The notes beneath the pieces were generated by a model that was not told the DNA's origin, made no database searches, and saw nothing but the letters and a program-made list of their open reading frames with translations. From Maribacter sp. PR1 (GTDB lineage: Bacteria > Bacteroidota > Bacteroidia > Flavobacteriales > Flavobacteriaceae), in contig NZ_JAQPCG010000004.1 of assembly GCF_028464145.1 (NCBI RefSeq), forward strand, positions 248,001 to 312,000: 64,000 nucleotides of DNA. The letters run 5' to 3'. Below, piece after piece: positions 17,996 to 25,913 of the stretch. A program made the position numbers and the translations under genes. The stretch's first letter is position 1, and each line of letters begins with the position of its first letter.

Positions 17996-19126
17996 TTACA
18001 AAGTACCTCTGAGTTCCTGCTCACGTTCTATGGCCTCAAACAATGCCTTGAAATTTCCCTTTCCAAAAGAAGTGGCACCTTTTCTTTGAATGATTTCAAA
18101 AAACATCGTGGGTCTTGCTTGAACGGTCTTGGTAAATATCTGCAACAAGTATCCTTCATCGTCACGATCCACCAAAATCCCTAGCTTACTTAGCGAGTCT
18201 ATATCCTCGTCAATTTTACCTACCCGTTCCGTAAGAACATCGTAATAGGTAGTGGGAACGGTTAAAAACTCTACTCCCCTACTTTTAAGGTCGGAAACCG
18301 TTTTTACAATATCATCGGTAGCCACGGCAATGTGCTGCACACCTTCTCCTTCGTAGAATTCCAAGTATTCATCCACTTGAGATTTCTTTTTGCCCGGAGC
18401 CGGCTCATTAATTGGGAACTTAATACGACCATTGCCATTACTCATTACCTTACTCATCAGGGCCGTGAACTCGGTTGAAATATCCTTATCATCAAAAGAC
18501 AGAATTTGCTTAAAGCCCATGACCTCTTCGTAGAACTTCACCCAATAATTCATTTTACCCTCTTCCACATTCCCTACCATGTGATCCACAAATTTTAATC
18601 CTACGGGCTCTGGCTGATAATCGGACTCCCATTTTCTATATCCTGGTAGAAATACACCATTATAATCCTTACGTTCTACAAAAATATGAACCACTTCTCC
18701 ATAAGTATGTATACCTGAACGTACTACAGTGCCATCCTTATCTTTTTCGACCTGGGGTGTCATAAAACTCTTGGCACCACGTTTCACGGCTTCCTCATAG
18801 GCATGGGTGGCATCATCTACCCAAAGTGCCGTTACTTTAACACCATCTCCATGTTTATCTATGTGTTTTCCTACATCAGTTCCACTTTTAAGTGGCGAAG
18901 TAAGCACCAATCTTATTTTATCCTGTTGAATTACGTAGGATTCGAGTTCCCTACTCCCCGTTTCCAGTCCTTTATAGGCCAAGGATTTAAAACCAAATGC
19001 CGTTTTGTAATAATGTGCGGCTTGTTTGGAATTGCTTACATACAACTCCAGGTAATCGGTACCGTTGATAGGCATGAAGTCTGTCGATTTTTCCAGTTTC
19101 TTTTCTGTTGCTATTGTAGTTGACAT
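17996..19126 (-). CDS. hppD: 4-Hydroxyphenylpyruvate dioxygenase
   Basis: The 376-residue enzyme converts 4-hydroxyphenylpyruvate to homogentisate. It contains two VOC half-domains. Iron ligands are readable as V-D-H-M-V-G-N (about 201), V-Q-H-I-A-V-A-T (about 279) and the C-terminal F-F-E-I-I-Q-R-K-G Glu. Homologs in Flavobacteria have this length. The upstream 49-bp gap holds a near copy of the operator found at the MarR promoter, so the gene may have its own regulated promoter besides read-through from the aminotransferase gene. Confidence 0.96.
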   Translation of the reverse strand: MSTTIATEKKLEKSTDFMPINGTDYLELYVSNSKQAAHYYKTAFGFKSLAYKGLETGSRELESYVIQQDKIRLVLTSPLKSGTDVGKHIDKHGDGVKVTALWVDDATHAYEEAVKRGAKSFMTPQVEKDKDGTVVRSGIHTYGEVVHIFVERKDYNGVFLPGYRKWESDYQPEPVGLKFVDHMVGNVEEGKMNYWVKFYEEVMGFKQILSFDDKDISTEFTALMSKVMSNGNGRIKFPINEPAPGKKKSQVDEYLEFYEGEGVQHIAVATDDIVKTVSDLKSRGVEFLTVPTTYYDVLTERVGKIDEDIDSLSKLGILVDRDDEGYLLQIFTKTVQARPTMFFEIIQRKGATSFGKGNFKALFEAIEREQELRGTL

Positions 19127-19141
19127 ATTTTTGATTTTTAT

Positions 19142-19161
19142 ATTGTTGTTATTGCAACATA
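19142..19161. promoter_or_regulatory. Candidate MarR operator upstream of hppD
   Basis: ATTGTTG-N6-CAACATA; read on the minus strand it includes TGTTGCAATAACAACAAT, which matches TGTTGCATTAACAACAAT at the MarR/aminotransferase promoter in 17 of 18 positions. It lies 16 bp upstream of the hppD start. Confidence 0.7.
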
Positions 19162-19175
19162 ATTGCTAAAAAATT

Positions 19176-20282
19176 TTAAGTAGTTACTGTTTTTAATTTG
19201 ATGATGGTTTCTAAAGCTTCTAATAATGCCTTATTGGCCTCTCGCGTACCAAAGGAAATCCGAATTTTTCCAGGAGCACCAAAATTTCCTACGGCCCTGA
19301 CCATGATTCCTTTTTGCTCCAACAAATGCACCAATTCCATATCGGGTATTGGGGGTTGAATCATGACAAAATTTCCTTGTGTTGGCCAGTACTTAATATG
19401 GAGAGCACTTAATCCCCTAAGCACAAACTCACGCTCCTTACGAACCAAATCCACCGTGCTTTGAACAAATTCCACATCCTCTAAGGCCGCTATAGCTCCT
19501 TCCAAGGCCAAAGAAGACAGAAGAAAAGGTTTACATATTTTTCTCATATAATTACTGATGTGCAAGGGGGCATAACAATATCCCACTCTTAGTCCGGCCA
19601 AACCATAGGTTTTGGAAAAACTATTAACGGCAATTACATTTTTATTTTGTTTTACAAAGGGAAGCCCTGTTGAATAATCGGACGCTTCCACAAAATGACG
19701 ATATACCTCGTCCAGGACTACGATAACATGGCCCGGAACTTTATTCAAAAAAGCATTCAAATCATCTTCTGGAATGTAATTTCCCGAAGGATTATTGGGT
19801 GATGCCAGAAAGATTAGCTTAGTATGTGGTTTTACTGCATTTAATATACCATCCAAATCATAATCATAATCGGACGTCATAGGGACATTAGTAGCGGTTG
19901 CCCCCATCCATCTTGTAAAAGCGGTATAGGGCAAAAAGCAGGGTTGGCTCACAATCACCTCATCGTCCTTTTTGAGAAAGGCTTTGGAAATCATATCAAT
20001 TATTTCCGAACCACTATTGGCCGTTATAAAATGGTCTTCTGTAAGTTCTTGCTTAAAATCCTTGACCAAGGCCTGTCGCAAACGAATGTCCGTGTTATCC
20101 GGATATTGACTTAAATCATCCAATGTTGCCTTTAATACCTTCCTTACCTTGGGGGAATATCCTAAAGGATTTTCATTAGAGGACAATTTATGTACGTTCA
20201 TACCCTCGGGCATTACAATTTTCTTGCTACCGCCCTTATAGGTGCTATCCTCTAAAATATATGTTTTAAAATGTATCGGCAT
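19176..20282 (-). CDS. HisC-like aminotransferase, probably aromatic (tyrosine) aminotransferase
   Basis: The 368-residue fold-type I PLP enzyme shows S-S-N-E-N-P-L-G-Y near the N-terminus, S-P-N-N-P-S-G-N, V-L-D-E-V-Y-R-H-F and the PLP-lysine motif N-S-F-S-K-T-Y-G-L-A-G-L-R-V-G-Y. The sequence type is the histidinol-phosphate aminotransferase family. Its place as first gene of the homogentisate operon argues for transamination of tyrosine or phenylalanine to the substrate of HppD rather than histidine synthesis. Transcription starts in the regulated gap shared with the divergent MarR gene. Confidence 0.88.
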   Translation of the reverse strand: MPIHFKTYILEDSTYKGGSKKIVMPEGMNVHKLSSNENPLGYSPKVRKVLKATLDDLSQYPDNTDIRLRQALVKDFKQELTEDHFITANSGSEIIDMISKAFLKKDDEVIVSQPCFLPYTAFTRWMGATATNVPMTSDYDYDLDGILNAVKPHTKLIFLASPNNPSGNYIPEDDLNAFLNKVPGHVIVVLDEVYRHFVEASDYSTGLPFVKQNKNVIAVNSFSKTYGLAGLRVGYCYAPLHISNYMRKICKPFLLSSLALEGAIAALEDVEFVQSTVDLVRKEREFVLRGLSALHIKYWPTQGNFVMIQPPIPDMELVHLLEQKGIMVRAVGNFGAPGKIRISFGTREANKALLEALETIIKLKTVTT

Positions 20283-20334
20283 GACAAAGAATCAGTTATC
20301 CATTCGGGGCTTAAAATTACAAAAAATATTTCAT

Positions 20335-20354
20335 ATTGTTGCATTAACAACAAT
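20335..20354. promoter_or_regulatory. Candidate MarR operator in divergent promoter
   Basis: ATTGTTG-CATTAA-CAACAAT is a perfect 7-6-7 inverted repeat between the aminotransferase and MarR genes. Its core recurs upstream of hppD. Position near both starts suits repression by the divergently encoded MarR protein. Confidence 0.75.
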
Positions 20355-20370
20355 TTTAACGATTTTTATG

Positions 20371-20378
20371 TATTTTTG
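20371..20378 (+). promoter_or_regulatory. -7 element of MarR promoter
   Basis: TATTTTTG fits the Bacteroidota -7 consensus TAnnTTTG, 19 bp upstream of the MarR ATG and 17 bp downstream of the inverted repeat, so a protein on the repeat would cover the -33 region. Confidence 0.55.
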
Positions 20379-20396
20379 TCCACATAAGCTTCTATT

Positions 20397-20855
20397 ATGG
20401 ACAGAACAGAGGGATTTGGCGTTTACATTGATCGCACCTTAAAGAAGGTGCAAAGTACTTTTTTACAGGTATTTATGGACAATGATATTGACCTGACCAT
20501 AGAGCAATGGGTCATCCTTCAAAGAGTGCACTTAGAAGGAAAAGACGCCTCACAGGCCGATATTGCCAAATCGAACTTTAGAAATAGGGCCACCACCTCT
20601 CGCGTTATCAGTGGACTTTGCAAAAAGGGCTTGCTTAGAAAATCCAGGTTCAGAGATGACCAAAAACGCTATAAGTTAATAATGACCGAAGAAGGTAAGC
20701 AACTTATTGAGCGCGTAATGCCACTTATCCAAGACTTAAGGAAAGTTAGCACCATCAATATCTCCGAAAATGATTTTGAAATATTTTATCAGGTTTTAGA
20801 CCAATTATATGACAATTTTGATAAATACGAAGGCTACCAATCCACCATGGACTAA
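20397..20855 (+). CDS. MarR-family regulator of the tyrosine operon
   Basis: The 152-residue protein is a winged-helix MarR repressor: helices around W-V-I-L-Q-R-V, the recognition region S-Q-A-D-I-A-K-S-N-F-R-N-R-A-T-T-S-R-V-I-S-G-L and the wing S-R-F-R-D-D-Q-K-R-Y-K-L. Divergent placement next to the aromatic operon, with matching inverted repeats at two promoters, makes local control of tyrosine catabolism (and autoregulation) the best guess. The effector might be a pathway intermediate such as 4-hydroxyphenylpyruvate or homogentisate; this is inference. Confidence 0.9.
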   Translation: MDRTEGFGVYIDRTLKKVQSTFLQVFMDNDIDLTIEQWVILQRVHLEGKDASQADIAKSNFRNRATTSRVISGLCKKGLLRKSRFRDDQKRYKLIMTEEGKQLIERVMPLIQDLRKVSTINISENDFEIFYQVLDQLYDNFDKYEGYQSTMD

Positions 20856-20962
20856 TTACTTTTTCTATTAGACTATCTTTTATTGATTTTGATTTTACCA
20901 CTATGGAATTTTTACTAAATTTGCACCCACATTTAAAAAACCCATCGTTTTAAATGTTATTG

Positions 20963-21036
20963 GGTCGCGTAGCTCAGCTGGATAGAGCATCTGCCTTCTA
21001 AGCAGACGGTCAAAGGTTCGAATCCTTTCGCGATCA
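20963..21036 (+). tRNA. tRNA-Arg (anticodon TCT)
   Basis: A 74-nt cloverleaf: acceptor GGTCGCG/CGCGATC with one G-T pair, D arm GCTC/GAGC, anticodon stem TCTGC/GCAGA with loop CTTCTAA (anticodon TCT, reads AGA), variable CGGTC, T arm AAAGG-TTCGAAT-CCTTT, discriminator A. CCA is not encoded. A terminator follows. Confidence 0.97.
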
Positions 21037-21054
21037 CGAATAAATAGTTCAATA

Positions 21055-21088
21055 AGAAAAAACGCCGAGCTTGCTTGAGCGTTTTTTT
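21055..21088 (+). terminator. Terminator of tRNA-Arg
   Basis: A G/C-rich hairpin (ACGCCGAGC with GCTTGAGCGT, one bulge and a G-T pair) is flanked by A and T runs, 19 bp after the tRNA. Confidence 0.85.
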
Positions 21089-21128
21089 GTTTGGTCTATT
21101 TTCAGCACGGAGTGCTTTAAGGATATTC

Positions 21129-21145
21129 AATCCTTTCGCGATCAC
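21129..21145 (+). repeat. Duplicated tRNA-Arg 3' end (att-like repeat)
   Basis: AATCCTTTCGCGATCAC repeats tRNA positions 21021-21037 exactly (17 bp). Just upstream, AAGGA-TATTCAA-TCCTT still forms a T-arm-like stem, so this is a degenerate tRNA 3' half. The 91 bp between the copies hold only the terminator. It looks like a scar of integration or recombination at the tRNA. Confidence 0.8.
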
Positions 21146-21148
21146 TTC

Positions 21149-21188
21149 AAATAAAAAGTCCATTATTCGTATAATGGACTTTTTATTT
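21149..21188. terminator. Strong bidirectional terminator
   Basis: A perfect 18-bp stem (21149-21166 with 21171-21188) around loop TCGT, with A-rich 5' and T-rich 3' arms. It lies between the tRNA region and the convergent L,D-transpeptidase gene. Confidence 0.9.
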
Positions 21189-21234
21189 CGGAAAACCGGA
21201 CATTATAGTTTTAATGGTATTAAAAACAAAAGAA

Positions 21235-22182
21235 TTAATCTGATTTTGAATTATTCTCACTATAAATATCCTTCAAAATAGCAACTACCTTACCTTCTTC
21301 ATAAGTCACCAAATCATAGCGAATCTTTAATTTGGTGCCTATGGGTGAGTGAAAATAAATAATCCAAGCATCAGCTTCCCTAGTACCAATACATCCATTA
21401 GAATAGGCCCTGCCTAAAGTTTCAGGATTGGTAGTAGGATGTATCATTTGTCCATTTCGTATTCCGTTGATTTCTGTTTCGACCCACGGAATTTGTGGCA
21501 TGATAGTCGTTTTTCCATCATCTCGTTTTGTAACATAAAACTGTTTTCCATCTACCGGATTGTAGAATTCGGGATGCCTAACATGGTTAATTATATTTCC
21601 TCTACCTATTTTGGTACGTAAGTCTGTAATACGGTCCCCAAATTTCAAATACCGTTCCCTGTTTTGCCCTACACGAACAGGAAACGTATACAGCAATAGA
21701 GAATCTTGAAATATCCTTAATTTGAATTCAGGAACATTAACATCGATTTCCGTATCTGCAAAATCCTTGAGTATTTGAACAGCAGTAATGGAATCGGGAA
21801 TCTGAAGTATACTTCCTTTAGTTAGAACTGTCAATTGTCGTTGGTCATAAACAAAAGAATCACGGGCAATCATTCTATAGTAATCCGTATTAGCCAAAGT
21901 ATCCATAATCCATGGATTATTCCTTACTAAAATATGTTCTGACAATGCATAGGGCACTAAAGAATCATAACCAATTACCAAGGAATCAATATAATTGAAG
22001 TACTCCTTGATGGCTACATTCCTATTTATTAGCACCTTTGTTGGCAGTTTGAATTCCTTTTCAAGAGTATTTGAACTAATCTTTTTTGCTTGCACTTTTT
22101 CTTGAGTATAAGAGTTTTTTGCATTGCAAGAAGACAAAATTAAAAGCAGGTACCAAACACCAACGTAAACGAATCTAACCAT
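21235..22182 (-). CDS. L,D-transpeptidase (YkuD) lipoprotein
   Basis: The 315-residue protein has a lipoprotein signal (L-I-L-S-S-C near 14-19). The C-terminal YkuD domain carries G-Q-M-I-H-P-T and the catalytic S-N-G-C-I-G motif. Such enzymes form 3-3 peptidoglycan crosslinks or attach proteins to peptidoglycan in the periplasm. The region before it (about 60-150) has no recognised domain. It stands alone, upstream neighbour LOG gene being about 100 bp away on the same strand. Confidence 0.88.
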   Translation of the reverse strand: MVRFVYVGVWYLLLILSSCNAKNSYTQEKVQAKKISSNTLEKEFKLPTKVLINRNVAIKEYFNYIDSLVIGYDSLVPYALSEHILVRNNPWIMDTLANTDYYRMIARDSFVYDQRQLTVLTKGSILQIPDSITAVQILKDFADTEIDVNVPEFKLRIFQDSLLLYTFPVRVGQNRERYLKFGDRITDLRTKIGRGNIINHVRHPEFYNPVDGKQFYVTKRDDGKTTIMPQIPWVETEINGIRNGQMIHPTTNPETLGRAYSNGCIGTREADAWIIYFHSPIGTKLKIRYDLVTYEEGKVVAILKDIYSENNSKSD

Positions 22183-22280
22183 ATCAGCCTTTTAAATTTT
22201 TCAGTAGAACTATCACTTTTGCCTTAAATTCTTTGGTGAATAAAAGTAGTTCTTAGGTTAAGATAAAGATATGACCTCTA

Positions 22281-23045
22281 TCATGTTCGTTTTGGTCGGG
22301 TCTCACCAAACCACCATTTAGTTTCCATGGGTTTTTTAACGAGTCCAAATCTTTTGACAGCATATTCCTTAAGGTGCTGCGTCATTTCCTCCACGGAATC
22401 TGTCAAAAACAAGAGATTCATGTCCTCCTGCGAAATACTTTCATTTTTGGCCATAGTCTGAATATGGTCGTAGAGTTCTTTATGAAATGCCTTTCCAAAA
22501 ATCACCACTGGGAAATGGTGGATTATTTTGGTTTGAATTAATGTCAAGGCTTCAAAGAGTTCATCCAAAGTGCCAATCCCCCCTGGCATGACCACAAATG
22601 CATACGAATATTTCAACAACAAAAACTTACGTACAAAAAAATACGGAATATTTATCCATTTGTGCAGATACGGGTTGGGTTCTTGCTCAATTGGTAATAT
22701 GATATTACAACCAATGGAATAGCCATTATTTAAATAGGCACCCTTGTTAGCTGCCTCCATGATTCCCGGACCTCCACCAGTCATGACTGCAAAACCCATT
22801 TCGGATAGTGCCTTTCCCACATCTACCGCTTGTTTGTAATAAACATTATCCTCTTTGAACCTTGCTGATCCAAATACTGTAACGCAAGGCCCAATAAAGT
22901 GTAATTTACGAAAGGCCCTGACGAAGTGATATTGCACCTTAAGGGTAAACCATAGTTCTTTGAATCGACTACGCGGACCATCTAAAAAAGAGCGTTCCTC
23001 ACTTAGGTAGAAAGAGTTCGGGTTATTTTTTGGCACCTGTTCCAT
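22281..23045 (-). CDS. LOG family (TIGR00730) Rossmann-fold protein
   Basis: The 254-residue protein has M-T-G-G-G-P-G-I-M-E-A-A-N near 89-101 and P-G-G-I-G-T-L-D-E-L-F-E near 154-165, the paired signatures of the LOG family. Some members are cytokinin-activating phosphoribohydrolases that cleave nucleotide 5'-monophosphates; others are of unknown substrate. It diverges from the Mla-type transporter operon, with 116 bp between the start codons. Confidence 0.9.
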   Translation of the reverse strand: MEQVPKNNPNSFYLSEERSFLDGPRSRFKELWFTLKVQYHFVRAFRKLHFIGPCVTVFGSARFKEDNVYYKQAVDVGKALSEMGFAVMTGGGPGIMEAANKGAYLNNGYSIGCNIILPIEQEPNPYLHKWINIPYFFVRKFLLLKYSYAFVVMPGGIGTLDELFEALTLIQTKIIHHFPVVIFGKAFHKELYDHIQTMAKNESISQEDMNLLFLTDSVEEMTQHLKEYAVKRFGLVKKPMETKWWFGETRPKRT

Positions 23046-23161
23046 TGCTTATTTTTTGTACAATAAAAGTAAGACATGTCCAAAGGGTAGAAGATGACAA
23101 TTCTCATTGCAGCCATGATATTGGTCATTTTTAAAGTAGCCTTTTCGATTTATATTTGAGA

Positions 23162-23965
23162 ATGAGCTACGTCATAAAACCAGTATTTGCTAAATCAAAA
23201 ATGGTTAACAGAATAAAACAGTTCTTCATTCAAATAGGGGAGTTGTCTTATTTTTCATCTCGGTTTTTCAAGGAGACCTTTAATCTTCCTTTTGAATTCA
23301 AGGAACTGCTACGTCAATGTTACCAAATGGGGAATCGTTCCTTAGTGTTGGTTGTAATGACCAACTTCATTATCGGTTTGGTGCTAACATTACAATCACG
23401 ACCTACCATGATTCAATTCGGTGCCGTATCAATGATGCCCAATATGGTGGGAATTTCTATAGTAAGAGAAATAGGGCCGGTAATTACAGCCCTGATCTGT
23501 GCAGGTCGCATCGCTTCAGGTATTGGGGCCGAGTTAGGGTCTATGCGGGTTACGGAGCAAATTGATGCTATGGAAGTATCTGGAACCAATCCATTCAAAT
23601 ATTTGGTCGTGACACGAATTTGGGCTACAACGCTAATGATTCCGCTACTGGTCATTTTTGGGGATTTAATTGCACTATATGGGTCGGCCTTGGTGGAGAA
23701 TTTGAAAGGACAAGTATCTTTTCAACTATATTTTAATACCGTTTTTGATGCATTGAGTTTCGGTGATTTGGTCCCGGCAACTGTAAAATCCTTTTTTTTC
23801 GGTTTCGTTATTGGCTTAGTTGGTTGCTATAAAGGATATTACAGTAAAAAAGGTACGGCCGGTGTTGGCATAGCAGCCAATTCGGCAGTGGTCATGGCCT
23901 CCCTCCTGTTATTTGTTGTGGATTTTATTGCCGTTTTTGTTTCCGATATTTTTTATGAAATCTAA
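23162..23965 (+). CDS. mlaE: ABC transporter permease, MlaE family
   Basis: The 267-residue membrane protein has five to six hydrophobic segments and MlaE signatures such as G-P-V-I-T-A-L-I-C-A-G-R-I-A-S-G-I-G-A-E and M-R-V-T-E-Q-I-D-A-M-E-V. With the ATPase and MCE protein downstream it forms the core of an Mla-type phospholipid transporter in the inner membrane. The ATG at 23162 is chosen over a TTG six bases upstream. Confidence 0.92.
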   Translation: MSYVIKPVFAKSKMVNRIKQFFIQIGELSYFSSRFFKETFNLPFEFKELLRQCYQMGNRSLVLVVMTNFIIGLVLTLQSRPTMIQFGAVSMMPNMVGISIVREIGPVITALICAGRIASGIGAELGSMRVTEQIDAMEVSGTNPFKYLVVTRIWATTLMIPLLVIFGDLIALYGSALVENLKGQVSFQLYFNTVFDALSFGDLVPATVKSFFFGFVIGLVGCYKGYYSKKGTAGVGIAANSAVVMASLLLFVVDFIAVFVSDIFYEI

Positions 23966-24761
23966 ATTTAAAAAAATGCCTCTATTAGCGTCTAAAGATT
24001 TAAAGCAAACAAAAAATGATCACAGTCGGAAGGTGGTCATCCATATTAGAGATCTACGTAAAAGTTTTGGAAGCAACCATGTTTTGAACGGTTTTAATAT
24101 GGTGCTACACCAAGGAGAAAATCTTGTAGTCATGGGTAGATCAGGCTCGGGCAAGTCCGTGATGATAAAATGTCTTGTTGGGTTGATGACTCCAGATAGT
24201 GGTTATATAGAGGTTATGGGCAAGGAAATAGCCACCTTAAATCGTCTAACCTTGGACGAACTACGTTTGGATATAGGATTTCTTTTTCAGGGAAGCGCAT
24301 TGTATGATTCCATGACGGTGCGTGAGAATCTGGAATTTCCATTGCGCAGGCACAAAAAAAAACTAGGTGTTGTACAAGATACGGCTCCGCTTGTTCCAGA
24401 GGCCTTGGAAAACGTAGGTCTGGGCCATACGATGGATTTAATGCCGTCGGAGCTTTCTGGAGGGATGAAAAGACGTGTGGCCTTAGCACGAACGCTCATT
24501 CTGAAACCAAAAATTATTCTATACGATGAACCCACCAGTGGACTGGATCCGATAACAGCAAAGGAAATTATTGAGTTAATGCGAAGCATTCAAAAAAAAT
24601 ATGGGACTTCCTCATTGATTATAACCCATGATGTGGACTGTGCCCGTGTGATATCGGAACGAATGATTCTTTTGGTAGACGGTATAAACTACGCAGGCGG
24701 TACATTTTCTGAATTATCGTCATCATCAGACCCAAAAGTAGAAGCGTTTTTTAAAAAATAG
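23955..24761 (+). CDS. mlaF: ABC transporter ATPase, MlaF type
   Basis: The 268-residue ATPase has Walker A G-R-S-G-S-G-K-S, signature L-S-G-G-M-K-R-R-V-A-L-A-R, Walker B I-I-L-Y-D-E-P-T-S-G and switch His in T-H-D. The start at 23955 overlaps the end of mlaE by 11 bp (coupled); a second ATG at 23976 is possible. It should energise lipid movement by the MlaE permease. Confidence 0.92.
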   Translation: MKSKFKKMPLLASKDLKQTKNDHSRKVVIHIRDLRKSFGSNHVLNGFNMVLHQGENLVVMGRSGSGKSVMIKCLVGLMTPDSGYIEVMGKEIATLNRLTLDELRLDIGFLFQGSALYDSMTVRENLEFPLRRHKKKLGVVQDTAPLVPEALENVGLGHTMDLMPSELSGGMKRRVALARTLILKPKIILYDEPTSGLDPITAKEIIELMRSIQKKYGTSSLIITHDVDCARVISERMILLVDGINYAGGTFSELSSSSDPKVEAFFKK

Positions 24762-24765
24762 TACT

Positions 24766-25746
24766 ATGACAAAAACTAAACTGGAAAATTTAAGACTAGG
24801 CATATTTGTCGTAATAGGAACGGTTTTATTGCTTTTTGCAGCTTTTCTTATTGGCAATAGACAGAATATGTTCAAAAAAACCTTTGAGATAAGCGCTATT
24901 TTTAAAAATGCAACAGGACTTCAAAATGGTAATAATGTTCGTTTTTCCGGGATAAACGTGGGCACTGTAAACGGTATTGAAATGGTAAACGATACCACGA
25001 TACGGGTAAAAATGACCATCGAGAATAGCATGCGAAATCATATTAAAAAAAATGCAATTGCTAGCATTGGGTCCAATGGATTAGTGGGTAGTATGCTAAT
25101 CAATATAGCACCTGGTGAGGGAAGTAGTGAACTTATTGTACCGGGAGACGAGCTGCAATCCCTTAGTAAAATAGGCACTCAGGATATGATAAGCACCTTA
25201 AATATTACCAATGAAAATGCAGCTTTGTTGACGGCCGACCTTTTAACAGTCTCAAAAGCACTTACCGAAGGCAAAGGTACATTAGGGAGATTGCTCAATG
25301 ACACCATTTTGGCAGACCACTTACAGCAAACACTAAAAAACCTTAAGCAAACTAGTGAAAGTTCAAATACCACTATGGGCGAGTTGAATCGCATAGTAAG
25401 AAACCTTGACTTGGAGGAAAGTGCCGCAGGCGTATTGCTAAATGACACGGTTTCGGGGGGAAGAATCAAAAATATTATTCAAAACCTTGAAAATTCTACC
25501 TTTCAAATAGAAAAAATAACACTGGACTTGAACACTATTGTAGGCGATATTAAAGGGGGTGACGGGGCAATTGGCTATTTATCCAAAGACACTATATTGG
25601 TAAATCAATTGGATAGAACTATGCGGAACATTGAACAGGGAACGGAGCGTTTTAATGAAAATATGGAAGCACTTAAACATAATTTTTTGACCCGCGGGTA
25701 TTTCAGAAAGTTAGCAAAACAGAAGAAAAATGAAGAAAAACAGTAG
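24766..25746 (+). CDS. mlaD: MCE/MlaD-family substrate-binding protein
   Basis: The 326-residue protein has one N-terminal anchor (about 11-28), an MCE domain (about 36-120: N-A-T-G-L-Q-N-G-N-N-V-R-F-S-G-I-N-V-G), and a long C-terminal helical region with repeated G-T-L-G-R-L-L-N-D-T-type motifs at three places (about 169, 222, 266), typical of MCE proteins that build a lipid tunnel. Four bases separate it from the ATPase. No MlaB/MlaC partners are adjacent. Confidence 0.92.
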   Translation: MTKTKLENLRLGIFVVIGTVLLLFAAFLIGNRQNMFKKTFEISAIFKNATGLQNGNNVRFSGINVGTVNGIEMVNDTTIRVKMTIENSMRNHIKKNAIASIGSNGLVGSMLINIAPGEGSSELIVPGDELQSLSKIGTQDMISTLNITNENAALLTADLLTVSKALTEGKGTLGRLLNDTILADHLQQTLKNLKQTSESSNTTMGELNRIVRNLDLEESAAGVLLNDTVSGGRIKNIIQNLENSTFQIEKITLDLNTIVGDIKGGDGAIGYLSKDTILVNQLDRTMRNIEQGTERFNENMEALKHNFLTRGYFRKLAKQKKNEEKQ

Positions 25747-25913
25747 GACCAAGTTGACTATATCAAGAACCATTTTTTGTGCTATATAAGTACAAAGTCA
25801 CTAGTTAAGGCATAAAAAAAGTATTCTATAATACTTAATTCTAAAAGAAAATGTGTCCAAACCTTATTTTACTAAAAAATATATCTAATTAAATTCTTTT
25901 TCTCCCATATTCT

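Noticed and set aside
25754-25766. TTGA-N5-TCAA palindrome upstream of the Na/Pi gene as an FNR-like box
   Set aside because: Spacer differs from both FNR (N6 between TTGA and TCAA) and the island box, and no -7 element lies at the standard offset.
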